From positions 1 to 43,142 of the forward strand of contig JAHCJZ010000016.1 in assembly GCA_026126025.1 (NCBI GenBank): a stretch of 43,142 bases of DNA, given 5' to 3'. A program made the position numbers and the translations under genes. Shown piece after piece: positions 1-8,332 of this stretch. The stretch comes from Bauldia sp. (GTDB lineage Bacteria > Pseudomonadota > Alphaproteobacteria > Rhizobiales > Kaistiaceae). Every line of letters begins with the position of its first letter. Within the stretch, counting starts at the first letter, position 1. The notes beneath the pieces were generated by a model. The model ran no database searches, was not told the DNA's origin, and saw nothing but the letters and a program-made list of their open reading frames with translations.

Positions 1-49
1 ACAAGGGGGAGGTTAACCGCCCATGTGAATCGGCGGTGTCCGATCACCG

Positions 50-433
50 CTATTCCGGCTGGCCGTAGGTCTGGGTTGCCTTGCCGGGCGGCTTGGCGGA
101 TTTGACCGCCTTTGCGGCGCCGGCGGGGCGACCGCCTTGTTCGGCGGTGGCGCGGTCTTCGGCTTCGATGCCGGTCGTCGGGCGGGTGCTGAACTCGGGC
201 CGCTGATCGCGGTTGAGGCGGGCGGCCTCCTCCTTGGCGCGGGCCCAGTGTTCCGCTTCGCGGCCGGCGGGCTTGCCGTCCGCCAGCCAGAAGCCGTAGG
301 CGATCGTGCGGATCGTCTCGTCATCGACGCCAGGCGCGGTGTCCGGCATCGCCGTGGCGCTGCCCTCGTCGATCGTCTCCTGCAGCGGCTGCGCGGGTCC
401 AAGCCCGCGTGCGGTGGTGTTCTTCCTCGGCAT
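50..433 (-). CDS. DUF2934 domain protein
   Basis: A small soluble protein of 127 residues. Residues ~35-70 contain a helix of the DUF2934 type (IRTIAYGFWLADGKPAGR followed by EHWARAKEE), a pattern of short uncharacterised proteins in soil and rhizobial proteobacteria in which a Tyr-x-x-Trp-x-x-x-Gly motif is followed by a Glu-His-Trp. The C-terminal third is Ala/Lys/Pro-rich and probably disordered. The start is supported by a GGAGGG sequence just upstream of the ATG. It faces away from the YidB-like gene at 552, so 434-551 should carry divergent promoters. No molecular function is known for the family; assignment rests on the visible motif only. Confidence 0.75.
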   Translation of the reverse strand: MPRKNTTARGLGPAQPLQETIDEGSATAMPDTAPGVDDETIRTIAYGFWLADGKPAGREAEHWARAKEEAARLNRDQRPEFSTRPTTGIEAEDRATAEQGGRPAGAAKAVKSAKPPGKATQTYGQPE

Positions 434-551
434 CGGACCCTCCAGCGTGATCGGGGCGACTCAACGCGATCTCGGCCGCGAAGTTGCGCCGCGCGGAACG
501 AAGCAGCGCGACCGGCGTTCCTCCCCCAACGCATTTTGGGAGGACACTTCG

Positions 552-1124
552 ATGGCATCCGGACGCATGATCGCCCTTCTCGGGCTCCTTGCCGTGGCGG
601 GCTACCAGAACCGCGACAGGCTCGGGCAGTTCTTCAACCGCGCGACCAACCAGGGTGCGGGGACCGGCGAGAGCTCGGGCGGGCTCTTCGACAGCCTCCG
701 TGATCTCTGGGGCGGCCGCGACGTCGACCCCGATACGCCGGGCGACCAGCCGGGCGGGATCGGCGGCTTCCTCAGCAATCTCTTCGGCGGCGGCGATCAG
801 CCCGGGCAGGGTCTCTCTGGCGGTCTTCGCGATCTCGTCGAGAAGTTCACCGGCAACGGCCATGGCGAGGAGGCGCGCTCGTGGATCGAGAGCGGTTCCA
901 ACAGCGCCATGGACGAGCGGTCGCTGGAGGAGGCGCTGGGCGAGGACACGATCCAGGAGCTGACCGCGAAGACCGGCCTCGACCGCGCCGAGCTGTTGCA
1001 GCGCCTGCAGACGGTGCTGCCGCAGGCCATCGACCAGCTGACGCCGGACGGGCGGCTGCCCACCGATGCCGAAGTCGCGCGGATCGCCGGCAGCGGCGCC
1101 GCGCCCCATCCAAGGCCGATGTGA
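552..1124 (+). CDS. YidB/DUF937-like protein
   Basis: A 190-residue protein. The first ~20 residues form a hydrophobic segment (ALLGLLAVAGYQ) that may be a weak membrane anchor. A Gly/Asp-rich linker with repeated GG(I/L)xxFLSNLFGGG-like stretches follows. The C-terminal ~75 residues carry the YidB pattern: a WIESGSN segment, a LEEALGEDTIQELTAKTGL helix pair, and the closing VLPQAIDQLTPDGRLP motif typical of YidB/DUF937. The ATG at 552 was chosen over an upstream start because GGGAGGA precedes it and the upstream extension has no family resemblance. Its TGA overlaps the ATG of the next gene, so the two are probably co-translated. The role of YidB proteins is poorly defined. Confidence 0.8.
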   Translation: MASGRMIALLGLLAVAGYQNRDRLGQFFNRATNQGAGTGESSGGLFDSLRDLWGGRDVDPDTPGDQPGGIGGFLSNLFGGGDQPGQGLSGGLRDLVEKFTGNGHGEEARSWIESGSNSAMDERSLEEALGEDTIQELTAKTGLDRAELLQRLQTVLPQAIDQLTPDGRLPTDAEVARIAGSGAAPHPRPM

Positions 1125-1381
1125 TGAGCATCGTCTGGGCCATCATCATCGGCTTCGTCGCGGGCGTGATCGCGAAATTCGTCACGCCCGGCCGCAACGA
1201 GCCGCAAGGCTTCGTCCTCACCACCATCCTCGGCATCGTCGGTGCGGTCGTCGCGACCTGGCTCGGCCAGGCGATCGGCTGGTACGACGCCGACGACAGC
1301 GCCGGGCTGATCGGCTCGGTGGTCGGCGCGGTGATCGTGCTGCTGGTGTGGGGCGCCCTGACCCGGCGCACGGCGCGGTAG
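1124..1381 (+). CDS. GlsB/YeaQ/YmgE family small membrane protein
   Basis: An 85-residue protein with three predicted hydrophobic helices: ~3-20 (IVWAIIIGFVAGVIAKF), ~32-52 (VLTTILGIVGAVVATWLG) and ~60-80 (GLIGSVVGAVIVLLVW). The glycine-rich IIGFVAGVIAKF followed by a PGRNEPQGF loop is the hallmark of the GlsB/YeaQ/YmgE (transglycosylase-associated) family of inner-membrane proteins often induced by stress. The ATG overlaps the stop of the YidB-like gene (TGATG), which indicates translational coupling and suggests a small envelope/stress operon. Biochemical activity of the family is not established. Confidence 0.88.
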   Translation: MSIVWAIIIGFVAGVIAKFVTPGRNEPQGFVLTTILGIVGAVVATWLGQAIGWYDADDSAGLIGSVVGAVIVLLVWGALTRRTAR

Positions 1382-1409
1382 CGCCAGTTGCAGTGAAATG
1401 AGCCCGTTG

Positions 1410-2105
1410 TTAGCGGCGGAAGTAGCGGTCGAGGGCGGGGATGCGCATCGCCAGCACCTCCGCGGGCGGGCCGACGGCGGCGACGCGGCCTTCGTCGATG
1501 AACGCCATCAGCTCGGACACGGTGGCAGCGTCGGCGGGGGTGTGGATCGCCATCAGCACGGTCAGTCCGCGCTCGCGGCGGAGCGTGTCGACCAGCGCGA
1601 TCATGTCCTGGCGGAGCCCGGGATCGAGCCCGGTGAAGGGCTCGTCGAGCAGCATCAGCGGCTTGTCGCGCACGATGGCGCGGGCGATCGCGACGCGCTG
1701 GCGCTGGCCGCCGGAAAGCTCGGCCGGGCGCCGCCTGCCGAGGCCGGCGAGGTCGACGCGCGCCAGCGCTTCCTCCACCTGGCGCTGCTGCAGCGCGGTG
1801 AGGCGGAGCCGCGGGTCGAGGCCGAGACCGATGTTCTGCGCCGCGGTGAGGTGCGGGAAGAGGTTGTGCTCCTGGAAGAGGATCGTCAGCGGCCGGTCGG
1901 CCGGCGGCAGGCGGGTGAGGTCGACGCCGTCGAAGCTGACCGAGCCGGAGACCGGCCTGGCGAAGCCGGCGACCGCCTGGAGGAGCGTCGTCTTGCCGCC
2001 GCCGGACGGCCCGATGAGGCTGCACAGCGCGCCGCGCGGCACGGCGAGGTCGTAGAGCACCGAGAAGTCGGGCCAGGTGAGGGCGAGCCTATCGAGGACG
2101 AGCAA
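1410..2105 (-). CDS. thiQ: Thiamine ABC transporter ATP-binding protein ThiQ
   Basis: ATPase subunit (231 residues) of the thiamine/TPP importer, cytoplasmic face of the inner membrane. Walker A GPSGGGKT at 32-39, Q-loop near Gln78, signature LSGGQ at 130-134, Walker B LMLLDEP at 150-156, and H-loop His188. The FQEHNLFPHLTAAQNIGLGL segment is characteristic of ThiQ. The start lies inside the end of thiP (17-base overlap), so it is the last gene of a thiB-thiP-thiQ operon. The operon has a TPP riboswitch at its head, which fixes the substrate assignment far better than the ATPase sequence alone would. Confidence 0.95.
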   Translation of the reverse strand: MLVLDRLALTWPDFSVLYDLAVPRGALCSLIGPSGGGKTTLLQAVAGFARPVSGSVSFDGVDLTRLPPADRPLTILFQEHNLFPHLTAAQNIGLGLDPRLRLTALQQRQVEEALARVDLAGLGRRRPAELSGGQRQRVAIARAIVRDKPLMLLDEPFTGLDPGLRQDMIALVDTLRRERGLTVLMAIHTPADAATVSELMAFIDEGRVAAVGPPAEVLAMRIPALDRYFRR

Positions 2106-3672
2106 TCCATCCTCCGTTCGACCAGCGCTGTGCGATGACGAAAAGGACGAGCGTCAGCAGCGTCAAAAGCAGCGCCACCGCGGCAGCATCGTCGAGGCGA
2201 TAGGCGCCGAGCCGTTCGTAGAGCAGAACCGGCAGCGTGGCGAAGCGGCTGCCGCCGAAAAAGGCGGCGACGCCGAGATCGCCGAGCGACAGCGCCGTCG
2301 CCATCGCGATGGCGACGATAAGCGGGCCGCGCAGCAAGGGCCAGTCGACGATGCGCAGCCGCGCGAGGCCACGCAGCCGGAGGCTGTCGGCGAGATTGCC
2401 GTAGCGCTCGCCGGCGACGAGGAGCGGCGGCTCGATCTGGCGGTAGGTGAAGGGGAGCGCGACGAGCGCATTGACCAGCACGATCAGCGGCAGGGCGACC
2501 GAGAACGGGTCAACGAGGGGGCGAAGCACCACGAACAACCCCGCCGACAACGCGAGCGGCGACACCACGAGCATCAGGATGGCGACGAGCCCGATGCCGT
2601 CGGCGAGGCGCCGCCCCGCTTTCGCGCGAAGCGAGCGGCCGAGGGTGGCCAATGCCAGCGCCAGCAGCGCCGACAGGAGCCCGGCGGGAAGGCCGATCGC
2701 AAGGCTCGCCACGAGCGCCCGCGGCACCGCGGGATCGCGGAGCGCGCCGAGCGAGGCGATCCCCGCCACCGCGACGGCGGCGAGCGGCGCGCCGACCAGC
2801 GCGGCGCTGACGGAAAGCACGACGCGGTCGATCCACCGCGTGGCGCGGCTGGCGCGGTCGGGCCGCTCGGCGAAGACGCCGGTCGACATCGCTTCGGGCG
2901 GGCGCCGGCCGAGGAAGAAGACGAGCGGCGCCACGATGACCGCGCAGATGCCGAGCTGGAGCAGCGCCAGCACCGCGGCGCCGCGGAAATCGGCCTCGAA
3001 GCGGAGCGCCTCGAAGATCGCGACCTCGAGCGTGGCGTTGCCCGGCCCGCCACCAAGCGCCAGCACCACGGCGAGCGAGGTGAAGCAGGCGAGGAAGATC
3101 AGCGCCGCAATGCCGGGCGCCTCGCGCCGCAGCACCGGCCAGTCGATCAGGCGGAACACCGCGCCGGGCGGCATGCCGAGCTGCGCGGCGATCCGCCATT
3201 GCTCCGGGCTGATCGCGGAGAGCGCGGCGAGAAAGACACGCGCCGCGAGCGGGGCGTTGAAGAAGACATGGGCGACGAGGATGCCCTGGAGGCCGTAGAT
3301 CCAGCTGCCATAGCCGAGGCCGAGCGCACGGAAGAGGTCCCCGATCCAGCCCGAGCGGCCGAACACCGCAACGACGGCGAACACCGTCACGATCGCCGGC
3401 AGCACGGTCGCGACGTTGAGCGCGGTGACGAGGACGCCGCGGCCGAAGAAGGCGGGCCGTCGCGCCAGCGCCAGCGCGATCGCCGCGCCGAGCACGACCG
3501 AGAGGAGCGCGGAGAGACCGGCCTGGACGAAGCCCATCCACACCAGCCGCGCGACATAGGCTGTGCGCCCGAAGCTGCCCCCGCTGCCGCCGGCCTCGGC
3601 GAGCCCGACCAGCGCCGCCCCCACCAGCGCGACGACGGCGACGAGGACGATGATGCCGGGAAGGCGGTTCAT
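2089..3672 (-). CDS. thiP: Thiamine ABC transporter permease ThiP
   Basis: Membrane subunit (527 residues) of the thiamine importer. Like other ThiP proteins it is a fusion of two binding-protein-dependent permease domains, roughly 1-260 and 280-527, each with about six hydrophobic helices; the first carries a cytoplasmic EAA-type loop around AAQLGMPPGAVFRLIDWPVL and the second around ADSLRLRGLARLRIVDWPLL. The start was set at the ATG (3672) giving MNRLPGIIVLVAVVALVG, because the frame open upstream runs through a GC-rich hairpin repeat and encodes low-complexity Pro/Gly sequence. It lies between thiB and thiQ, overlapping thiQ by 17 bases. About 170 bases containing a repeat separate it from thiB. 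Confidence 0.94.
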   Translation of the reverse strand: MNRLPGIIVLVAVVALVGAALVGLAEAGGSGGSFGRTAYVARLVWMGFVQAGLSALLSVVLGAAIALALARRPAFFGRGVLVTALNVATVLPAIVTVFAVVAVFGRSGWIGDLFRALGLGYGSWIYGLQGILVAHVFFNAPLAARVFLAALSAISPEQWRIAAQLGMPPGAVFRLIDWPVLRREAPGIAALIFLACFTSLAVVLALGGGPGNATLEVAIFEALRFEADFRGAAVLALLQLGICAVIVAPLVFFLGRRPPEAMSTGVFAERPDRASRATRWIDRVVLSVSAALVGAPLAAVAVAGIASLGALRDPAVPRALVASLAIGLPAGLLSALLALALATLGRSLRAKAGRRLADGIGLVAILMLVVSPLALSAGLFVVLRPLVDPFSVALPLIVLVNALVALPFTYRQIEPPLLVAGERYGNLADSLRLRGLARLRIVDWPLLRGPLIVAIAMATALSLGDLGVAAFFGGSRFATLPVLLYERLGAYRLDDAAAVALLLTLLTLVLFVIAQRWSNGGWIARPR

Positions 3673-3678
3673 CGGAGC

Positions 3679-3747
3679 GGAACCACCACCCTCCCCTGGA
3701 GGGGGAGGGTCGGCGCGGAGCGCCGGGGTGGGGTGAACGGCGGTTCC
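3679..3747. repeat. GC-rich palindromic repeat between thiB and thiP
   Basis: Nested inverted repeats: a 9-bp stem ACCCTCCCC / GGGGAGGGT at 3688-3710, a 6-bp stem CGGCGC / GCGCCG at 3711-3725, and outer GGAACC / GGTTCC ends. It resembles the REP-like elements at 40326-40460 and 42967-43040 in composition (CCTCCCC/GGGGAGG arms). It lies within the thiB-thiP operon and may act as an mRNA-stabilising or attenuating hairpin. The family name is unknown to me. Confidence 0.65.
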
Positions 3748-3841
3748 ACGCCCGCTGAGCACGCGGTCTGACTGAAGCTTTCGCTACGCCGGCGAAAGTG
3801 CCCGCTGATAGGCCGTGGCACCCCACCCCGTCGCGATGTGC

Positions 3842-4843
3842 TCATCGAGTCATCGCCGCGAGCCACTCGTCGATCCAGGCGCGGCGGTTGGCGGCGACGG
3901 TGTCGGGGTCGGTGAGGAACGAGGTTTCCGGCACGGGAAGATCGGTGAAGGCCGGGGGCAGGCCGTCGGCGAGCGCGGTCACGGGGTACATCCAGTTGCC
4001 CTCGGGGATCGTCGCCTGGAAGGCGTCGGTGGCGATGAAGGCGAGGAACTGGCGCGCCAGCTCCGGCTGGTCGCTGCCCGCCACCATGGCGGCGACCTCG
4101 ACCTGCATCTGGTGGCCCTCCGCGAAGATTGCGGCGCGGTAGCGCGTCTCGTCCTCGACCGCGACGTGGTAGGCGGGCGAGGTGGTGTAGGAGAGCACCA
4201 TGTCGGCCTCGCCCTCCAGGAAGAGGCCGTAGGCCTCGGACCAGCCGCGGGTCACGGTGACGATGCGCGGCGCGAGCGCCGCCCAGGCGTCCGCGGCGCC
4301 GTCGCCGAACACTTCCTTCACCCACATCAGGAGGCCGAGGCCGGGGGTCGAGGTGCGCGGGTCCTCAATGATCAGCGTCGGCCCGTCGGGGTCGGAGACC
4401 AACTCGGCGAAGCTCGCGGGCGGCTCGGCCAGCACGTTCGAATCATAGACGAAGGCGAACCAGCCCCAGTCGAACGGCACGAACATGTCGTCCGTCCAGG
4501 CGACCGGGAGGTCGAGCGCGGAGAGGTCCGCGCTAAGGGGGGCGAAGAGGCCGCTCGCGGCGGCGCCCGCCATGAGGTTGGTGTCGAGGCCGAGCACGAT
4601 GTCGGCATTGGTGCCGTCGCCTTCGAGGAGGAGCCGGGCGAGGAGCGTGCCGGCGTCCTCGGTCTCGACATAGGCGAGCGTGCAGCCGCATTCGGCCTCG
4701 AATGCGGCCTTGATCGCCTCTCCCGGACCGAATTCGCCGGAGAAGGAGCTGTAGGTGTAGACGGTGAGGGTCTCACCTTGCGCGAAAGCGGGCGCTGCGA
4801 GCGATGCCGCGAGGAGCGCGGCGAGCGGGATTGTGCGGGTCAT
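3842..4843 (-). CDS. thiB: Thiamine ABC transporter substrate-binding protein ThiB
   Basis: Periplasmic binding protein of 333 residues for thiamine and its phosphates. A Sec signal peptide occupies 1-21 (cleavage after PAFA). The mature protein begins with LTVYTYSSFSGEFGPG, the ThiB signature, followed by an ADIVLGLDTNL segment and a DWGWFAFVYDSN loop typical of the family. An AAGG-type Shine-Dalgarno lies just upstream of the ATG. The TPP riboswitch ends about 80 bases before the start codon, making thiB the first gene of the operon. The gene context and N-terminal motif agree, so an iron- or spermidine-binding alternative is unlikely. Confidence 0.95.
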   Translation of the reverse strand: MTRTIPLAALLAASLAAPAFAQGETLTVYTYSSFSGEFGPGEAIKAAFEAECGCTLAYVETEDAGTLLARLLLEGDGTNADIVLGLDTNLMAGAAASGLFAPLSADLSALDLPVAWTDDMFVPFDWGWFAFVYDSNVLAEPPASFAELVSDPDGPTLIIEDPRTSTPGLGLLMWVKEVFGDGAADAWAALAPRIVTVTRGWSEAYGLFLEGEADMVLSYTTSPAYHVAVEDETRYRAAIFAEGHQMQVEVAAMVAGSDQPELARQFLAFIATDAFQATIPEGNWMYPVTALADGLPPAFTDLPVPETSFLTDPDTVAANRRAWIDEWLAAMTR

Positions 4844-4923
4844 CGGCCTTGCCTTTCGAAACGGACGTGGACGGGCGATCCGGGGCGAAGGCGTGGCAGG
4901 CGCGAAACGGCAGTGCCGCCGAG

Positions 4924-5021
4924 CATCTCTATCCCTCCGCCGGTACGACCCGGATCAGGTTCCATGGGTTGGCGAAACCGCCTCTCAGCCGCGGCGGAAG
5001 CCGGCGGCACCCCAAGAGATG
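4924..5021 (-). promoter_or_regulatory. TPP riboswitch (THI box)
   Basis: Read on the minus strand, this leader has the conserved TPP aptamer elements in order: P1 5' arm CATCTCT, the GGGGTGCC segment, the CTGAGAGG core, then GAACCTGATCCGGGT with the GCGGAGGGA closing strand, and the P1 3' arm AGAGATG, which is a perfect complement of the 5' arm. It lies 80 bases upstream of thiB. Thiamine pyrophosphate binding is expected to repress the thiBPQ operon. A short CGGCA/TGCCG hairpin follows at about 4901-4920 and could be part of the expression platform, but no strong U-tract is visible, so translational control is also possible. Confidence 0.95.
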
Positions 5022-5026
5022 CGTGG

Positions 5027-5055
5027 AACCTAGGGTGCGCCCGATGGCGAGGCAA
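5027..5055 (-). promoter_or_regulatory. Candidate sigma-70 promoter of the thi operon
   Basis: On the minus strand a TTGCCT (-35-like, 5055-5050) and a TAGGTT (-10-like, 5032-5027) are separated by exactly 17 bases. Transcription would start just before the riboswitch P1 arm. The match to consensus is moderate; the placement is what makes it credible. Confidence 0.4.
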
Positions 5056-5187
5056 GGGCCGGCTTGTCGCGGTGCCCGCTGTTTGCGACGGCACCGATGT
5101 CCTTGTCTGGCGGGACCAGTTGGTCCACTCAGGGCCGCGCGGCGGGTGGCGGGCCTGCCGTGAACGATCTCAGCGAGCACCCCTCAC

Positions 5188-6438
5188 TTGCCGTTCCTCA
5201 CACGTCGTCTCGAGGCCCAGCCGGGCCGCCCCTTCACGATCGCGGCGGCGTTCCTGGTCGCCTTCGGCTTCCTGCCCCTTCCGTTCGGCAGCGTCGCCTC
5301 GCTGACGATGGCGCTGTGCGCGCTGATCGCGCTCGCCCAGGTCGCGACGCGGACGACGCCGCTCAGCTTCCCGCCGCCGGTTCGCTTCGCGGTCGTGGCG
5401 TGTCTTCTCTATTTCGCGGTCGATGCGCTGTCGGCGGTGATCTATCAAAGCCACGGCCAGCCGCTGGCCGCGATGGGCGCGTCGCTCCAGTTCGCGTTCT
5501 TCCCGCTGATGCTGGCCGCGCTGGGGCAGGCGCTGGCGCCGCACGAGGATCCGATCCGGCTCTTCGTGCGCGGGGCGCGGATCGGCGCGATCCTCGCCCT
5601 CATCCTTGCGGTGATCGAAGCGCTGTCCGGCGTCGACCGGCCGCGCGGCGGCATGATCAACCCGATCCCGTTCGGCTCGGTCGCCGCGCTGTTCGCCTTC
5701 GTGTCGCTGATCGGGATCGATCGCGACGACGCGCGCGGCCGGATCCTGGCGGGCGTGGCGTTCACCAGCGGCCTTGCCGCCTCGTTCCTCTCCCAGTCGC
5801 GCGGCGGGTGGATCGCGCTCCCGGTCTTCGTGGTCATCTTCCTCGCCTATCTTCGGGCGAGACTGGGGACGCGCGCGCTCCTCGCCGGCGTGGCGGTCCT
5901 TGCCGCGCTGACGGTTATCGCAGTCGCGGTGGCCGGGCCGACGCTGCGCGACCGCATGCGCGAGACGATCGTGATGTTCGAGGTCTCGGATCTCAGCCGG
6001 AACGACCCGGAATCGCGCAGCCTCGACCAGCGCGTCCTCTTGTGGATCTATGGCTGGAAGGCGTTCAAGGACCGGCCGGTCCTCGGCTACGGACCGGAAC
6101 AGAGGGTCGAGGTCACGCAGTCACTGGCACGCGACGACGGCTACCGCATCATTCCGTTCGGCCATCTGCACAACGAGTTCCTCACCGAAGCCGTCAGCAA
6201 CGGGATCGTCGGCCTTGCGACGCTGCTCCTGGTCCTCGCCGCGCCGGTGGTCACGGCGCTGCGAAGTGCGCGGGATTCGCTTCGATCGGACCGGATCGCG
6301 CTCGCGGCGCTGGCCGTCGCCGGAGCAGGCCTCAACGGCCTCACGGCGCTGGCCTTCGGCCACGACATTCTCAACACCGTCTATGTCGGCGCGCTGCTCG
6401 CGGTCGCGCTCAGCGCATCGTGGCGACAGCCGGGATGA
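5188..6438 (+). CDS. O-antigen ligase/polymerase family membrane protein (WaaL/Wzy-like)
   Basis: A 416-residue integral membrane protein with about ten to twelve hydrophobic helices. The large periplasmic loop (roughly 265-345) carries family features: DQRVLLWIYGWKAFKDRPVLGYGPEQ is spread across its first half, and HLHNEFLTEAVSNGIVGL marks the second, as in the Wzy_C domain of O-antigen ligases and polymerases. It could ligate a polymer to lipid A-core or polymerise undecaprenyl-linked repeats; sequence alone does not decide. The start is a TTG with no strong Shine-Dalgarno, chosen because an in-frame stop lies at 5161 and the first ATG (5308) would remove the first helix. Its 3' end overlaps the convergent aminotransferase gene by 29 bases. 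Confidence 0.85.
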   Translation: MPFLTRRLEAQPGRPFTIAAAFLVAFGFLPLPFGSVASLTMALCALIALAQVATRTTPLSFPPPVRFAVVACLLYFAVDALSAVIYQSHGQPLAAMGASLQFAFFPLMLAALGQALAPHEDPIRLFVRGARIGAILALILAVIEALSGVDRPRGGMINPIPFGSVAALFAFVSLIGIDRDDARGRILAGVAFTSGLAASFLSQSRGGWIALPVFVVIFLAYLRARLGTRALLAGVAVLAALTVIAVAVAGPTLRDRMRETIVMFEVSDLSRNDPESRSLDQRVLLWIYGWKAFKDRPVLGYGPEQRVEVTQSLARDDGYRIIPFGHLHNEFLTEAVSNGIVGLATLLLVLAAPVVTALRSARDSLRSDRIALAALAVAGAGLNGLTALAFGHDILNTVYVGALLAVALSASWRQPG

Positions 6439-7594
6439 GCTCGGCGCCGAGCGCGTCGCGCGCCGCGGCGATGATCCGATCCTGCGTCTCGCGGTCGAGA
6501 TAGGGGTGCATCGGCAGGCTGACGACATCGTCCGACAGGGCGTCGGTCACCGGCAGCGTGCCGCCCGCCACCAGGGCGTCGCGATAGGCGGGCTGCCGGT
6601 GGAGCGGCACCGGGTAATAGACCATCGTCGGGATGCCGGCGGCGCGGAGCGCGGCCTGGAAGGCGGCGCGGTCGGCGCCGGTGATGCGCAGCGTGTACTG
6701 CGCCCACACCGACGTCGCCCCGTTCATCACGAAAGGCACCTCGGCAAGGTCGGCGAGGCCGTCGCTGTAGCGGCGCGCCACCACCTGCCGCGCCACGATC
6801 TCGTCGGGGAAGACGCGGAGCTTCTCGAGGAGGATCGCCGCCTGGATGGCGTCGAGCCGCGAGTTGATGCCGACCCGGGGGTGGTCGTAGCGGTCCTTGC
6901 CCTGGCCATGGACGCGGAGCGACCGTAGGAGGCCGGCAAGCTCGGCGTCGTTGGTGAAGACCGCGCCGCCGTCGCCATAGCAGCCGAGCGGCTTGGCGGG
7001 GAAGAAGCTGGTGCCGACCGCATCGCCGATCGTGCCGACCTTGCGGCCCTTGTAGGTCGCGCCGAAGCTCTGCGCGGCGTCGGCGAGGAGGAAGAGCCCC
7101 TCGGCCGCGCACAGCGCTTCGAGCGGCTCGTAGTCCGCCGGCTGGCCGAAGAGGTCGACCGCGATCAGCATGGCCGGGTTAAGGCCGCTGCGGCGGGCGA
7201 GCCGGATCGCATCGGCGACGCTGGCCGGATCGAGGTTGAAGGTGTCGGGCAGCACGTCGGCGAAGACCGGCGTCGCGCCGACCAGCGCGACCACCTCGGC
7301 GGTCGCCGCGAAGGTGAAGCTCGGGCAGATCACCGCGTCGCCCGGGCCGATCCCGCGCGCCAGCAGAATCAGCGACAGCGCGTCCGTGCCGTTGGCGCAG
7401 CTGACGACATGGTCGGCGCCGCAGAAGACGCCGAGCTCAGCCTCGAGCTCGTCGATCTCCGGGCCGAGGATGAACTTGCCGTGGTCGAGCACCCGGCCGA
7501 TCGCCTGCTCGATCGCCGGACCGATTCGCCGCCGCTGGGCCGCGAGGTCGATGAAGGGCAGTTCGGCGACGGTCGACGCGGGTCTATTCAGCAT
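6410..7594 (-). CDS. DegT/DnrJ/EryC1 family sugar aminotransferase (WbpE-like)
   Basis: PLP-dependent nucleotide-sugar aminotransferase of 394 residues. The Schiff-base lysine is Lys201 in FFPAKPLGCYGDGG, the PLP-ring Asp is Asp172 in LLADAAQSFGA, and CANGTDAL (67-74) binds the phosphate. The sequence reads very like WbpE, which transaminates a 3-oxo nucleotide sugar to make UDP-2,3-diamino sugars, but other ketosugar substrates are possible. The ATG at 7594 was preferred to an upstream start because GGAG precedes it and homology begins at ELPFIDLAAQRRRIG. It likely provides an amino sugar for the polysaccharide locus. Confidence 0.88.
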   Translation of the reverse strand: MLNRPASTVAELPFIDLAAQRRRIGPAIEQAIGRVLDHGKFILGPEIDELEAELGVFCGADHVVSCANGTDALSLILLARGIGPGDAVICPSFTFAATAEVVALVGATPVFADVLPDTFNLDPASVADAIRLARRSGLNPAMLIAVDLFGQPADYEPLEALCAAEGLFLLADAAQSFGATYKGRKVGTIGDAVGTSFFPAKPLGCYGDGGAVFTNDAELAGLLRSLRVHGQGKDRYDHPRVGINSRLDAIQAAILLEKLRVFPDEIVARQVVARRYSDGLADLAEVPFVMNGATSVWAQYTLRITGADRAAFQAALRAAGIPTMVYYPVPLHRQPAYRDALVAGGTLPVTDALSDDVVSLPMHPYLDRETQDRIIAAARDALGAELIPAVATMR

Positions 7595-7810
7595 GGACGC
7601 TCCGGAGGCGCAGGTTTGACTTGGCTTTGGCAGCATCGGGAAAATGGAGGCGTGACCGACCGCAGACAAATCAAGAAAAGAACGATGCCGAAACAATGCG
7701 CCAGCGCCGCCATTTGCCGCGCGGATTGACGGAGTCGGAGGGCGCCACCACAGTGGGCCGCAAGAGGTCGGGCGCTGCCGGCCGGAACCGGGTCCGGAGC
7801 CCGTCAGACC

Positions 7811-8329
7811 ATGCGACGCCTTGCCTTTCCGTCCCGCCTCGCCGGCCCGGTCGTCCTTGCGGCGGCCCTGGCGCTCGCCGCCTGCCAGGCGGTGCCGCTC
7901 TACGGCAGCAACCCGGCACAGCCGCAGGCGGCGGTCCGGGCCGAGCTGGCGGCGATCGCGATCCCCCCGGTCAACGACCGCCTGAGCCAGATCGTCCGCA
8001 ACGAGCTCCTGTTCGACGTCACGGGCGGCGGCGTGCCGGCGGCGCCGCGCTACGAGCTGAGCCTCTCGGCGAACGCGTCCGTCAGCGGCTTCGGCGTCGG
8101 CATCAACCGCGTCGCCACGGTGACCGTCCTCTATAGCCTCGCCGAGATCGCGACGGGCCAGGTCGCGGCGAACGGCCGCGTTTCGGCGGCGGCGGAGTAT
8201 GAGGAGCTCAATCAGGCATTCGCCAATCTCTCGGCGCGCGAGGCGGCGGAAGAGCGGGCGGCGCGGGCGGCGGCCGACCTCGTCTGGCAGGCGCTCGCTC
8301 TCGCGCTCTCCGCCCGGCTCGGCCTCTGA
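7811..8329 (+). CDS. LptE-like LPS-assembly lipoprotein
   Basis: A 172-residue lipoprotein. The signal peptide ends in LAAC with the lipid-attached Cys25, followed by QAVPLYG, which matches the xPLYG start of mature alphaproteobacterial LptE. A segment AIAIPPVNDRLSQIVRNELLFDVTGGG and alternating beta-strands (YELSLSANASVSGFGVGINRVATVTVLYSL) then a long Ala-rich C-terminal helix complete the LptE pattern. LptE plugs the LptD barrel that inserts LPS in the outer membrane. In many relatives lptE lies between leuS and holA; neither is here, so this could be a relocated lptE or a paralogue dedicated to this locus. It is divergent from the aminotransferase gene. Confidence 0.75.
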   Translation: MRRLAFPSRLAGPVVLAAALALAACQAVPLYGSNPAQPQAAVRAELAAIAIPPVNDRLSQIVRNELLFDVTGGGVPAAPRYELSLSANASVSGFGVGINRVATVTVLYSLAEIATGQVAANGRVSAAAEYEELNQAFANLSAREAAEERAARAAADLVWQALALALSARLGL

Positions 8330-8332
8330 GCG

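Noticed and set aside
847..2025. A 392-codon minus-strand frame over thiQ and the GlsB-like gene
   Set aside because: Arg/Ala/Pro-rich shadow; crosses two well-supported genes.
3673..3762. Thirty extra N-terminal codons of thiP
   Set aside because: They run through the hairpin repeat and give low-complexity Pro/Gly sequence; ThiP homology starts at the ATG at 3672.
2077..3771. A 564-codon open frame on the plus strand, opposite thiP
   Set aside because: The product is Arg/Glu/Asp/His-rich nonsense, a typical antisense shadow in a high-GC genome; thiP is certain on the other strand.
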